Source of the DNA: Typha latifolia
Taxonomy: Eukaryota; Streptophyta; Magnoliopsida; Poales; Typhaceae
Direction of reading: 5' to 3'
Length of the DNA stretch: 64,000 nt
Assembly (NCBI GenBank): GCA_019914945.1
Contig: CM034099.1
Coordinates: 62,001 to 126,000, forward strand
The number at the start of each line of letters is the position of its first letter. Position 1 is the first letter of the stretch. Positions 10,981 through 24,032 of the stretch are shown here, one piece after another. A model generated the notes under the pieces. The model made no database searches. It saw only the letters and a list, made by a program, of their open reading frames with translations, and was not told the origin of the DNA. Position numbers and translations under genes: made by a program.

Positions 10981-12913
10981 GGAAAGATAGTGAAAATAAA
11001 AGAAAATGGTGGAGTTATTTTAGCAATTTGGTCGACGTTAGTTAGTTAAAATAATGTTTTAAATAAGAATTTTAACAAAAAAAGAAGAAGAGTAGTCGAG
11101 TTACAAAATCCTCAAAGACAGAGTGTGAATCACAAAATAAATAAAATATAGGATGTAATTTATAAAATTCCCTAATAATTAAAATCTAACTAATCCCGGT
11201 TATCTTCTATATGATATTGAAATCATTGAATCTAAAAAAATATTTCACCAAAAAGTAATGAGCATGTAATCGGGTAAATATAATCTAAGATAGTCTAAGA
11301 ATAACATAAATATATTATGAACATTCAGATATATGTTCATAGTACCATAATAATAAACTAAGATATAACTATACTATGATAGATAAAATATATATAATAT
11401 TTTAACTGTAATTAAATTCTCAATCAAAATAATAAACTCGTACCTTTTTTAATCCTGGGTGTGACGACAATGGTAGGGACAACAAAAAGATAATAGAGTA
11501 TGGTGATTAATTTGGGCAATTAAGCTTAGAACTATACATTGCCTCAAGCAAATTAAACCTCCTATCTTAAAGCCAACACTGTAATTTATAGAGCGCAAGG
11601 ATGTCACCGTGTGAACAAAGTCAACTACTTAAACATTAACCGTGTGACATCTGATTTGGGGCCTCGTGAGTCGTGACAGAATTATATCGGATGGTGATTT
11701 CTATTGTTCGCCCAAAAACGTGGAAGTTCGTTGCAGCCACGTCATCAGCGTAATTGTAAAAAGAGTTTTGTGAAAATTCTCCAATGAGTGGGTAACAGGT
11801 CAGCATTTTCCTTTTTAATATTATTTCAAACGAAGAGGTAGGAGGGCAGAGGATAACTAGAGAAAGAGACTTGACGTAGCTGCTGCTTTTCTTGTGCGGA
11901 AGAAAGAAGCAAATTAGAGGGAGAGAGAGAAGATAAGGATAAAGGATAGAATTAGTCAGCAGCATCCGGCTTCCAAGATAAGGGAACACCAACTAATCCT
12001 TAGGAAGAGGCATTTCAGTGTTCCAGACTTGTACGGAAGAAGAAACGAAATTGATTAATTAACTCTTGATTAGATTCCAGGTGTTAAATTAGATAACAAA
12101 AAACGAGACCTTTAACAGATAAACACGTTTTCTTTTTGTTTTTTTTTTCTTTCTTCCAAACCAAAGGGAGGGATAACGTGCGGAAAAAGGGACTTTGTGT
12201 TCAGAAATTATCTAGATCATGAAGAAAGATCCAAGAAAACGAAAAAGGTTTTAAAATTTCGACATAAAAGAGAAACAAATTAACACGAAACTATCTAATA
12301 CAATGTTTTCCACGTCTTTTAGCTAAATAGATGATGCGGCACGGCCACAAATTAAATAATTTGAGAACAACACCCTTTACAGTACAATATATGCTCCAAA
12401 GTTATATAACACGTCACGTTTTGGAGGGAGACTGGATAGGTCCTACAGATGCCAATAGTTTAACGTCCTGCCTACGTGCCTTATTACATATGATATGATA
12501 TGATATGACACATATTACTAGTTACCGTGCTACCACCCTCTCTCATCGCAATCAGGAGTTGCGTTGTGTTGTTATCTGCAGCAATTGCAGGTAACGAGAG
12601 CGAACAAATCCAGCTGCGATCAGTTAATACAATGTTTTAACTAGTAAAAATTGCAAGATATAGATTAAAAACAGCTAAAATATGAGAAATAAAAGTCAAA
12701 AGTTTTTAAACAAGAGTGAACATTGAGCAGTTTTATTCTCTTTCAATCAAAGCTCATTAAAATGGAGGTCATCCCCCTTCTTGGATACTAAAATACAGCA
12801 GCAGGACCACAAGAATCCTAATTAAGATTGATAGACACCACCTACTGACTTAAATTTAGATAAGGTTGGATGTATTTTACTATCTCCAAAGAATTTATTG
12901 GAGTACAGGACTC
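10981..12913. other. Spacer between GH3-A and GH3-B
   Basis: AT-rich spacer without a supportable gene. It contains a short ATATG repeat near 12488-12510. The part nearest GH3-B is its 3' flank. Open frames here (for example 11636-11992, minus) lack homology features. Confidence 0.5.
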
Positions 12914-15900
12914 CTAATTTCCTTTGATCGGCTCTGTTGTGAGTCCAAATCCAAACGGGAAAAGGGGATCGTAATGTGGATCGCCTACGTTCATGGGTAG
13001 CTGATCGACAGATTTGAACCACGTCCGAGGCAACTTGCCGGAGAAGCCGTAGTCACCGAAAAGAACATCAGCGACGCCCTGGCCTTCTGTGCCAGGGAGC
13101 CATGCAGCCACGAGTGCATCTATCGTGTCAATGTATGGCTCCATCACCAGAGGTCGCCCGGAAATGACAACGACAACACATTTGACACTCTTGCAGACAT
13201 TCTGAATCACACTCGGACCAGGGTCGGGAATTGTAAGGTTTAAATTGTCACCATTCGTCTCTGCATATGGATGTTCTCCAACCACAACGATGGCATAATC
13301 GAACTTGTCACTCTTGACAAATCCGCTCTCAGGTTTCTCAGAGTAGACAACCTTGGTAGTAGAATCGACGGTGGACTTAATAGCTTTAAGAATTGTGGTT
13401 CCTGTTTGAGAACCTCAACATTACCATCAACCAAGGTGTCTAGGGAAAGAAAATTAAATTAAGCAACCTAAATTTTTGATTAGTAAGCTTACCAGATGTG
13501 AGATTATTCCCGCTAAGTCCTTGCCAAGTGATTGTCCATCCTCCACACTGATAACCCAAGTTGTCAGCGTGAGCTCCAGCAACAAGGATTTTTTTCGCCT
13601 TCTTAGGAAGAGGCAACATCGGAGAATAAGTAGTCTTTCCATTTTTCAACAGCACTAGCGATTTCCTCACGGCTTCCCTGGCAAGTTCCCGATGCTCCTG
13701 TTGAAAGTAAGAAGTTTGAATCAGTAGGAATGATCACTGGAAGCATAGAGAAACGAAATGTGATGTAGTTAATAGGTAATTTGAACATGAATCTGGATGT
13801 CTATAGGTGAAAGAAACAGACATGCTTTCCGAGCTCGCCAGCCAAGCTAAGATCAGCATAAGGGTCCTCAAAGAGACCCATTGTGAACTTGACTCGAAGG
13901 ATCCTTCGCACAGCATCATCAATTCGGCTCATGGGGATTATGTTGTTCTTGACTTGGAAGGTCAGATCATCAATGAATTCAATATAGTCATAAGGAATCA
14001 TTACCTGAAGAAGGCCACACAGAATGAAAGATTGTACATGACCAAACGGAGAGGGAAAAAAGCAGAACTATAGATTTGACATACCCATTAACAATAACCA
14101 TTTGCATCTTCTTAATGTTCATCAGTGCAATAGAAACACAACCAAGTACTAGAACCTGATCGAGGCCTCTAAAGATTTTTCATAATGATACTTACGAGAA
14201 AGTTAATTTTCTTTTAATTTACTTTTAAAATTTGTGGCTGAGTTACTCTCGAGAGCAACCAAAATTGTCAGAAAACAGTTTGAACTTGAGTTTGAAAATC
14301 TATTTATTGATGTCTTCTGTCATAGCTCATGAATAATCTAGCATTCATGTATGTAAGATAAATGCTGACCATATCAATGCCAGCATGAACTCCAGCCTGG
14401 ATCGAATATGAGTAGTTTGCATGTGGAGGAGAGGTAATCCTGTCAATACCTTGCCAATCGGAGATAACAAAACCCTGTCAAATAACAAAACTATTCAGCA
14501 TTGATCTTAATAATCATATATGTTGCACCTAAATAGACATTAAAAAAAACTGAGAAATTGTTTTGCGTTCTAGGCAGTGAACTAACCCTGAAATGGAGCT
14601 TGTTTTTGAGAAAATCAGTCACTAGATAATGGTTAGCATGCATCTTCACTCCATTCCAACTTGAATAGGAGACCATAATAGTAGAGACACCTTTGATAAC
14701 AGCATCATAATAAGCAGGCATGTGGATGCTGAGCAGCCCGTGGAAATTGATGATTGTATTGTTTTCATTAATGCCCATATGTGTTCCACCATCACCAACA
14801 TAGTGCTTAGCACATGCAACGACCTTTTTCCTAGGGAATATACAAGAAGATTCTTCTCAGAATATCCATTCTTAAAATTTATTTCCCATACTTAATTTCA
14901 GTCAGAGGAATTAAGAATGTGCAAAAGACACCAAAGACAGATTATTAATCCAAGTTAATAAAATAGCATAACAAAGTGTACCTCATTCAGAGGTTTGCAT
15001 TCCTCGACATCAGGTTAAAAACTACAGCAGAAGCAGATATATGAACGATACTACCAATTCAAGTTGCCACTTTACAATATCAAGGTCCATTTCAGGCATA
15101 GTCTCAGTTACAAAGCTCTACTTTTTTTTTGTTTTACTGTCCAAATTTTACCATCTGGACTCTCTTCCATCCATCTGTATCAAAAGTTGATTACTTACTC
15201 TAGCTCACTAATCTAGTGTGGGGACAAAAAGGATTCCATACTATTATATGAAGGAACCTCATGAACTGATACAATCTGATAATAGATGCTAATTAAATAA
15301 CATACCGTCCAGCTACAAATGGTACTCCTTTTCTTGAATTTGCTGGAATTTCTCCTTGTAAGCCAGGAATGATCTCTGTCATTTGTTCAACAACTTTTGG
15401 ATCTTCGCTATAACTTTCATAGCAGCGGCCCCATCTTGGATCTCTGCAAACCTGAACAATATCAAGTAAAAAGGGGAAAATAAAAGTTACAACACATTAA
15501 TTACTATAATACATAAGATCAGTGGAATCCATAAAATCAACATCTTGACTTCGAGGATGTCTTGGAAGTTGGAACTATTAATTACCGCAATACATGGAGC
15601 AAAGACATAAGGGATGCCTGTAGCTCTAACTTCAAGAGCAGTTGCCGCTCCAATTTTCTTCACCAGTGCTAGATCCCTGTGAAGAAAGACATTTTATCTC
15701 AAAAAATGAGGACATTAGAGATATAAATCTGATGATCTATCCACAATGCTCTAAAACTTTCAAAAGATATCAATTACAATAAGAAAGAACAAATGACAGA
15801 TTCTTGTTATGTCAAGGCTTCACCTGAATAACTGAAATACAATTTACCTGGTAGCTCCAAGTCCAATGTTGTGCGGGAATATGGTAGCTTTGTAAACATT

Positions 15901-16388
15901 ATTGTGTCCATGAACAGCATCAATACCATAGATAATTGGGATTCCTAGGCGTGTAGAGAGAGCACCTTTCTGCATCTCATTGACCATATTTACCCAGGTC
16001 TCCACGGAAGCATGAGGAGAGGGCACACTGCCTCCCCCACTCAGTACACTTCCTACACCAGATTCACATTGATTAACAACAGCATTTGTTCTTTCCATGC
16101 ATATTATATATATATATACACATATCATGACTTCTGTCTTCTGTTAGGGGACAACAGGAATTATGTACCTATGAAATACTTCTTTACAACCTCAGCTGTG
16201 GCATTTTCCCTCTCAATCTGTGACATTTGGCCTATCTTTTCAGCAAGAGTCATCCGGCTTAGTAGATCATTTATGCGAACATTTAATGGCTGCTTAGGGT
16301 CCTTATATTTCATATACTTTGTTTCCCCTGTTATCACCGAGCAGCAGACTATCAGAAGAACAAATGCGGCCCTCCGAAAACTATTCAT
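12914..16388 (-). CDS. GH3 beta-D-glucan exohydrolase, copy B
   Basis: Intact tandem paralogue. Nine exons: 16388-16169, 16052-15848, 15676-15586, 15451-15306, 14830-14587, 14474-14370, 14004-13822, 13697-13493 and 13401-12914. They encode 628 aa with the same junctions and phases as copy A. A signal peptide is present ([18 protein letters not shown]). Nucleophile Asp308 lies in VISDWQG and acid/base candidate Glu509 in [21 protein letters not shown] is intact. Intron 2 has a normal GT donor (CAG|GTAAAT), unlike the other three copies. The first ATG with a good signal peptide is at 16388. Upstream, CTTCAG|GAC near 16433 looks like the acceptor of a leader intron whose donor may be GCAG|GTGAGA near 17166. 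Secretion and wall glucan turnover are inferred from the family. Confidence 0.93.
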
Positions 16389-17400
16389 CTTCACAAATTA
16401 AATGAAACCTTTCCCTGATTCTTTATAGTCCTGAAGAGAGGAAAAAAAAATTAAGGAAGGGAACGATAAACAACGTATCTAATAGATGGTATAATTACTG
16501 CAATGTTGAAAAACACTCGTACTAAAAACCTTAATGTTAACATTTAAACTAGGAAACAGATACCCAAGGGGTAAGTCAGGAACTTGTTGATTTAACGTTA
16601 AAAACTTCATGTCTCCTTCAGTTAGAAGATCCACAAACAGGTAGCCAATACTTATAGCAATACTTTGGAATACCTCTTGAGATATGAGCACACAACGCAA
16701 AAGATATTTGAGATAAATAGCATATCAAAAAGACTAAGCAGCTTGTTCGATGTCAGAGAGACTTTTTAAGCACATGAATACTCAACTTGAAAGGACAAAG
16801 AAATGCAGGATTAAGAAAGGTCAGGAAGTGATCTGAAGAATATAAAACTCTCCTGATAAAATAATATGAATGTCTTCAGAAACTATAGTTTTAGAATAAT
16901 AGGTGCCATATTGGATCCCCCTTGTAGCAACATTGAGTAAACCAAAATGAACATTTCAGTTCTGAGGCTCTCATAGTATGGATGTAATTTCACAGATAAG
17001 CCATGCGAACAAATTCTAGAATCTGAAACAGATATCTGTTAATAAAGGAGCAACTTGAAAACCGGTCTCTAGGGCAAATGATTAAAGGTTAGCACAAATA
17101 CGATCATTCTTATCTTGGTAAAAATAAAAAAAAAATAGTATGAACACATATAGCGAATTGTCTCACCTGCGTATCCTATTGACAACAGAATCATCACTTG
17201 AAAACAGCGACGAAGAATTAGAAGAGAAACAAATATGTGCTAGATCAACATAAGAGCACCTGACATCAGATCCCAGGAGACCCAATCCAGAAGAGGTGCT
17301 TATTATGTTGCGGAAACTCCCAGGAGGAAGTCGAGAGTTTATATAGGAAGGATTTGGCCCTTGCTGCCAAAAATAGGTCACTATAAGATAAGATACATTT
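16389..17400 (-). other. 5' leader of GH3-B with a probable leader intron
   Basis: The acceptor CTTCAG|GACTAT near 16433 and the donor GCAG|GTGAGAC near 17166 would remove about 730 bp. Similar CAG|GA acceptors sit just upstream of the ATGs of copies C and D, so a 5'-UTR intron is probably ancestral to B, C and D. Confidence 0.5.
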
Positions 17401-18959
17401 TACTAGTTTCCATAGACGAATGGTAGGATCTTATTCAACAGTTAACACCACGGCATTGAATGCTATGCAATCGTGGTCTCAGTTACTATTTTAATCACCA
17501 CATTGCAATTAAAAATAGCCGACATGTCAGCGTAAGGTAGATTAGATAATCGATAAGGACGTTTTCAAAAAAATTGATTAGGAGATGTGGGGATGCAACC
17601 TGATCCTAATTTCGACTCCGGGAGATGCCAGAAATACTAAGGAAGTCGAAGATTATGTCAGATAAGATCTATAGATGGATTGTGATCCAATCACCAGCGA
17701 TGAATGAAGAAGAGGCGGCCCGAAAAGAAGAAGTAAATCCACATTAACGAGTCGAGAGAGCATGACCATTTTATATAGAGAGAGAGCAAAAGAAAGACAG
17801 GTTACCCATCGACGAAGGATGTGCAACTGAAGAAAAGAATAGAAAAGAAAGGATTTCAGTAAAGTGGAAGAAATTCTATTTTCACCCAATCCAATTTGCA
17901 ATTTTCAATGTTAAGATTCCACTTGATTTCAATCGATTTCAGTATATGAAATGAAATCCAACGAATTGAGATAGAATTATTTCGGCATATAAAGTTTTCT
18001 TCTTAAAATCTCAAAACTAACCCTTAATCTCAAAACTTCTATTGAATTCCACTTAAAGTTAATTTTAAACGTACCCTTATAACTTCTAACATGTCTAAAA
18101 GAAACTTATTATTACTTTCTAACGTGTATGGTTGAATATAGGTATGGTGCAGTGGCAAGTTACTATATTTCTATTGTTAACTTTTAAAATATATTTTCTT
18201 GATACAGTAGTTTTATGTTTCATTATCTCACAACCACATAACAACCTCCACGCCTCTCTCTTCCCTCAATATCTCTCTCTCTCTCTATTTTATGATTATG
18301 GTTTAAGTTTGTTTGATCGATCCAAGGAGACCGACAGCATCGAGTGCCAAGCGGCTTCTCTCTCACCTCCTTCGCAGGTGCTACGTCAATCCTCTTCTCT
18401 TTTTTTTTTTTCATTCTATAATCTTATTAACGCTACATCGAATTTGTAGTTTCCTTCACGTGATTAAGGAATTGGGGCCCAACGAAATGACTTTTTTTTT
18501 TAGTGCTACGAATCTAAGACCGCATACTCGATAATGGAGATTGCTTTGTCATTTTGCGTGGACAAGTCTTTCTTTGGTCAAAAAGCATGAGCTCATTTAT
18601 TCTTTCAGTTACGCTGACAACTTACCCAACCGATGCATATATCTTGGAATTTTTCAAGATAAACAACCTAATTAATAAAGTTTTGCTGCTTAAATAATTG
18701 TTGTGGGCCAGATTCCTAACTAAGAGTACTCTTGACTGCAATAGACGTCAGTCAATGATAAACCAGTTAAGTAAAGTCCCAAAGTTCTGATGTAAGAATG
18801 GCAATCTTGAAACCTTGGGTTTCTTTCATTCATAAGAAGCAAATACTTGGTACTACAGAGCAATCCAGGATAAATAAAATTCTCTCAATAGAATAGACAA
18901 CTGAATCACTAGACTTTATTCAACATTCTAATATGCTGTTCTTTCAGCTTTCTCGACGG
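17401..18959. other. Spacer between GH3-B promoter and the 3' end of GH3-C
   Basis: AT-rich, with short CT runs (about 18270-18286) and a T run near 18400. No supportable gene. Confidence 0.5.
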
Positions 18960-21900
18960 TTACGTTCGGAGCCCAAACCCAAATGGGAAGAGTGGATCAT
19001 AATGGGGGTCGCCCACATTCATTGGAAGCTGATTCACAGACTTGAACCAAGTTCTTGAAAGCTTGCCAGAAAAGCCATAGTCACCAAAGAGAACATCAGC
19101 CACGCCCTGGCCTTCAGTACCAGGAAGCCATGCAGCCACAAGTGCGTCTATCATGTTAATGTAAGGCTCAACCACGAGTGGACGCCCTGAGATTGTGACA
19201 ACGACACATTTGACGCTTCCACAGACATTCTGAATCAATGTTGGGCCGGGTTCAGGAATTGTGAGATTTAAATTGTCACCAAATGTCTCTGCGTATGGAT
19301 GTTCTCCGACCACAACAATGGCATGTGAGAAACCATTTTGCTTGACATAACCAGCATCAGGGTTCTCAGAGTAAACGACCTCGGTGCTACTGCCGACAGT
19401 TGATTGAATAGCCTTAAGAATTGTGGTTCCTGAATAAAAAGTACAGTTAGCTACCGAAGAAAATTATGCTGTCCCATATTAAGAGAGTCAGCAGATTATG
19501 CTCAATTAAGAGCTTCAGAGATCTACCTGAGGTGAGATCATTCCCGTCAAGTCCTTGCCAGGTGATTGTCCACCCACCACACTGATATCCCAAGTTGTCA
19601 GCATGGCTGCCTGCGACAAGAATTTTGTTGCCCTTCTTGGGTAGGGGTAGTACTGGTTTGTCCCCATACTTTCCATTTTTCAGCAGCACAAGTGATTTCC
19701 TTACAGCTTCTCTGGCAAGCTCACGGTGTTCCTATATTGAGAGCCAAGAGCGTCATCAGTAAGTAAATCACTTTGGATGCAAATTAAGGAGTTAATGGTT
19801 GGTGGGCATATTTCTAGGTGAGGATGATTGCTAGCTTACACATGTGGGCAAGTTATGCAAAGAAGTGGCTAACCTGCTTCCCAAGCTGATCAGACAAGCT
19901 AAGATCACCGTAGGGGTTCTCAAATAGACCCATCGTGAACTTGACCCTTAGGATTCTTCTTACAGCATCATTGATTCGGCTCATTGGTATAATGTTGGTT
20001 TGCACTAGGTTGGTCAGGTCATTGATGAACTCTGTGTAGGCGTTGGGAATCATAACCTGCCAAATAGCAAAAGGTAGAAGACACCATGTAAATGTGTTAA
20101 GTTACATCTCATATAAGACATTATTATGTAATGTTTGTATTTTCTAGCACTTGTTCAACTTCTTTCAGTAACTAAAATAAAGTATCATGATTATCCTTTT
20201 TCTCTGCTTGATCAAACCCGCATATACTTTGATAGCTTGAACAGTTTGTTTCTTCCTCTTCTTCCTTTTTTATCTTTTTGTGAGAAAAAGTTATTCTGTA
20301 TTTGGAAAAGCTAATTTTGAAATTTTAATAATTTTAAGCCATCTCTTGGAAATTGATGGTTAGTTAAGATGTCGCTAGTTTATCTTCATTTCTACCATGG
20401 TATCTCATGTCATCCAAGGCTGTATGCTGGAAGATAAATACTAACCATGTCAATGCCGGCAAGTATTCCAAGTTGAATTGAATGTGAGTAATTTGCATGT
20501 GGCGGTGTTGAGATCCTATCAATCCCTTCCCAATCCGAGATGACAAAACCCTACTTATTCAGCAGAATCACATGGTCAGCCACAAATTGTATTCATAAGA
20601 ATGTGGGTAAATTTTGATATCACCGGAACCAGTCTCATTTCGAATATGGAGCTTGAGAGGAAATACTGACCCTGAAATGGAGCTTGTTTTTTAGAAAATC
20701 AGTCACTAAATAATGATTAGCATGCATCTTCACTCCATTCCAGCTTGAGTATGAGACCATCACTGTAGAGACACCTTTGATGACAGCACTGGGATAAGGA
20801 GGCATATGGATATGCAGCAGGCCATTCTTACTAATGATGGTGTTATTTTCATTGATGCCCATGTATGTTCCGCCATCACCAACATAATGCTTAGCACAGG
20901 CAGCAACATTTCTCCTACAAGATATCAAAACAGAACGATAAGAACGAGAAAAGTAATTTATATAAATTGATCCACAAGGTGTGTTATGAAGGTTTGAAGA
21001 ATTTAATTTCAGATGCCTATTTCGAAAGATCCTACCTTCCTGCAACAAATGGAACTCCTTTCTGAGAATTGGCTGGAATATCTCCTTGTAAACCAGGAAT
21101 GATCTCTGTCATTGCTTGGACAACCTTTGGATCTTCACTGTAGCTCTCATAGCAGCGGCCCCATCTTGGATCCCTGCAGACCTGAACAAGCCGGCCAAGT
21201 AAGCAAAGAAAAATTAAGTCATAGAAGGACAATAATAGTGATCAATAATTTCCTTGAAACTTCTTTTGTTTGACTTGATGGAGAAATTTCACAGCAATGG
21301 AAGGGATCTTGGAGGTTTACCGCAACACATGGAGCAAAAACATAAGGAATGCCAGTTGCTCTAACTTCAAGAGCAGTTGCAGCCCCAATTCTCTTCACTA
21401 GTTCTGGGTCCCTAGAAAGAGAAGGAACATCAAATAAGCAAGTTCAGCCTAGAATATAGTGAGAAGCAACTTCTCAATGAAAAAACATTCAGTTTGATTG
21501 TTTATACGAGTGAACGAGCTTTATTTCTTCTTCTTTCTTTTTTCTGGATAACAAAAATAGGACGTTATCCAAGCCAAAAGGGTACTTGTGTGTCCAGCTG
21601 CTAGTGCTTCTTCTCAACATAAAACTATTCAAACACAAAAGAAAATCCTAAGCAAATTTCAAGCCTAATATCATTTGAGAATACTCGCCTGGTAGCTCCA
21701 AGCGCAACGTTGTGTGGAAAAATAGTGGCTTTGTAAACATTATTATGACCATGAACCGCATCAATACCATATATCATTGGGATCCCTAAACGAGTGGAAA
21801 GAGCTCCCTTTTGTAATTCGTTTACCATGTTCATCCATGCCTCAGCAGAAGCCTGAGCAGAGGGAACACTACCTCCCCCACTCAGTACGCTTCCTGCATT

Positions 21901-22191
21901 GCAATTAAACTTAGCGGCAAATAAAAATACCATGTCCGATGTAGTTGGAGTATTGAAACAATGTTTCATACCTATAAAGTACTTCTGCATGACATCAGCT
22001 GTTGCAACTCCCCTTTCAATCTGTGACATTTGCCCAATCTTCTCAGCAAGAGTCATGCGGCTCAAGAGATCATTTATCCTAGCATTCACTGGCAGCTTAG
22101 GGTCTTTGTACTTCACATACTCTGCTCTTCCTGTTACTATGAAGCAGCAAAGGAGAAATAATACGAATGCAGAACTTTGAGAATTCGCCAT
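18960..22191 (-). CDS. GH3 beta-D-glucan exohydrolase, copy C
   Basis: Intact tandem paralogue. Nine exons: 22191-21972, 21893-21689, 21411-21321, 21181-21036, 20914-20671, 20550-20446, 20056-19874, 19731-19527 and 19429-18960. They encode 622 aa. A signal peptide follows MANSQSS. Nucleophile Asp308 is in VISDWEG and acid/base candidate Glu509 in [20 protein letters not shown] and [11 protein letters not shown] are intact. Intron 2 uses a GC donor (CAG|GCGAGT). It is closest to copies B and D. The plus-strand context of its ATG argues against a longer start, because the upstream in-frame codon at 22218 is TTG. Confidence 0.93.
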
Positions 22192-23517
22192 TACTCTGGG
22201 AATGATGCGACCTTCCAACTATTGGTTAGAGTCCTGAGATGTGGGTTGCCAAACAAAAGTATAAGCGAAAAGGAGGCCAAAGAAAGGATCTACGAAGAAT
22301 AATCAACTATTGGTAAGTGAGGATGTCGATTCTAATCACACTATATTTAGGAGCCACAATCCCATCGATACTAGGATCTGGCACACATAACCGCCGAATG
22401 CAGCTCAACCCCCAAGGTGTGTAGATTGTTGATTTATTTTTGACACATCAACCTTCAAACGATGGCAAGTGGCCAAATAGGATCATTTAGTAAGCTCTTT
22501 TTTCTCAAGAAAGATGAGGAGAATAAATTATACTCTTACTAGAAAAACGGACAAATCACTGGACCACACTTGATTGATAGGCACCAAAGTTGACTCCTCC
22601 TTTAAAAAAAAATTAAATAAATAAAATCTAGACAGCCCGTAAGCTACTGGATAAAACGAAGGATAAGGCAAAAGAGGAAAAAGAAAAGGAAATGTGGTCC
22701 AAAACATTGGCAGTGATCAAACCTTTCAAGATCTAAAAAACCCTGGTGAGCAATGTGAACCGGGACTTTCCTGAACGAAATGAATCGAGATCCCAGTTTG
22801 CAGTACGGAATAGAGAACCCAACAATGCACAGTGGTTGAATGAAAGAGGCGATGCAAATAAGGAGAGACAAAGAAAGCGGAGCAAAATGGAAGCAAAGAG
22901 AGCGGAAAAGGGGAGAGATATCTTTACCAAGCATAAGCGCCAAATGCAGAACCAGAACCATAGAGGGAGGTCTGGACTCTGGACGATAAGAGCAGGAGAT
23001 AGGAGAAACAGTGTGGGTGGGGATTTATCATTGTGACTTGTGAGTATTTGTTGGGGGGTGGGGTGGGGTGGGGACAAACGCACTTGCGACTGGAAGCGAA
23101 AAGAAAAGAAAAGAAAAAACTCTTTCTCTCTCTCCTTGGCAACTGTTTTTTTTTTTTTTTAAATCAAAGGAGCTTACTCAGCTGTCATTAACTACTCCAT
23201 ATGAAGAAACCGTTGGGCGTAGCCGTTTGACCTTGAAACACATGGGGAGCAGATCGTCTCGATATCCGACTGCAGAAATTTATTTTTAGCCAATCAATTG
23301 CTGCCAGGTACTCTTCTTTTCCCATTAAACTTTGGCAGAAGACCATCGGCGGCCCCGAACTGTAGGAATTTCCAGCAGTCGGTGTGATTGGCCGCGGTAA
23401 CATTTTTCTCTGCGGCTGGACCTCGTGCAGTCGTGTCGTCACATGGTGGCAAGACAAAAGACCCCCCCTTATCACGTTTGCTGCAGTTGGAATCTTCAAT
23501 TAGATAATAAGTAAATG
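22192..23517. other. Upstream region of GH3-C
   Basis: No gene is seen. A leader-intron acceptor (CTCAG|GACTCT) lies at about 22233, and a possible donor (TTG|GTAAAG) at about 22927. The stretch 23180-23517 shows no match to the other GH3 flanks that I can recognise; it abuts the left break of the inverted segment. Confidence 0.4.
23053..23073 (+). other. G-quadruplex motif upstream of GH3-C
   Basis: G6-T-G4-T-G4-T-G4 on the plus strand, a canonical quadruplex pattern with single-base loops. It lies about 860 bp upstream of the GH3-C start codon, near the presumed transcription start. Confidence 0.7.
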
Positions 23518-24032
23518 TCCAACCAGATTCAGAACGTCTGCGGAAGTGTGAAATGCGTTGTTGTTGTGATCTCTGGCCGTCCCCTCGTGATCGAGCCTTA
23601 CATGAACACGATAGATGCGCTTGTAGCTGCATGGCTTCCGGGCACCGAAGGCCAGGGAGTGGCAGATGTGCTGTTTGGTGACTACGTGTTCTCAGGCAAG
23701 CTATCAAGGACTTGGTTCAAGTCCGTTGATCAGCTCCCCATGAACGTTGGGGACTCGCATTATGACCCACTCTACCCATTTGGATTTGGGCTATAGGCAG
23801 AACCATCAAAAATTTAATTAAGCCTAGATATAGCTAAGGTTCCTGAACGATTTAGCTTTGAAATAAATATACCATGGCCACGGCGGAGTTGTTGTAATAG
23901 CTAAGGTTCCTGAACGATTTACTACTTGTCATGTTGCTTAATTTCGTGAATAAAAAGATGCCGGCATCTCTCAAGAACAAAGCTTAATTTTGCATGAGTA
24001 GCCAGCCGCTCACTGTCACTGGCTCATATTAT
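23518..24032 (+). pseudogene. Inverted 3' end of GH3-D
   Basis: The plus strand 23527-23796 encodes the last 89 residues of a GH3 protein ([14 protein letters not shown] ... YPFGFGL, stop). These are exactly the residues missing from GH3-D, which stops matching the family at EPG near 24033 on the minus strand. The segment after the stop, to about 24032, is then the inverted 3' flank. The simplest reading is an in-place inversion of about 0.5 kb. The frame is still open, so the event is probably young. GDYGF, present in copies B and C, reads GDYVF here. It has no promoter of its own. Confidence 0.85.
23831..23921. repeat. Short direct duplication in the inverted 3' flank of GH3-D
   Basis: A 24-bp unit beginning TAGCTAAGGTTCCTGAACG occurs at 23831-23854 and again at 23898-23921, a period of 67 bp. 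Confidence 0.9.

Noticed and set aside
23515..23796. Small plus-strand gene starting with ATG at 23515
   Set aside because: All but the first few residues are the C-terminal end of GH3; it has no signal peptide, catalytic Glu or promoter and is explained by inversion of the GH3-D 3' end.
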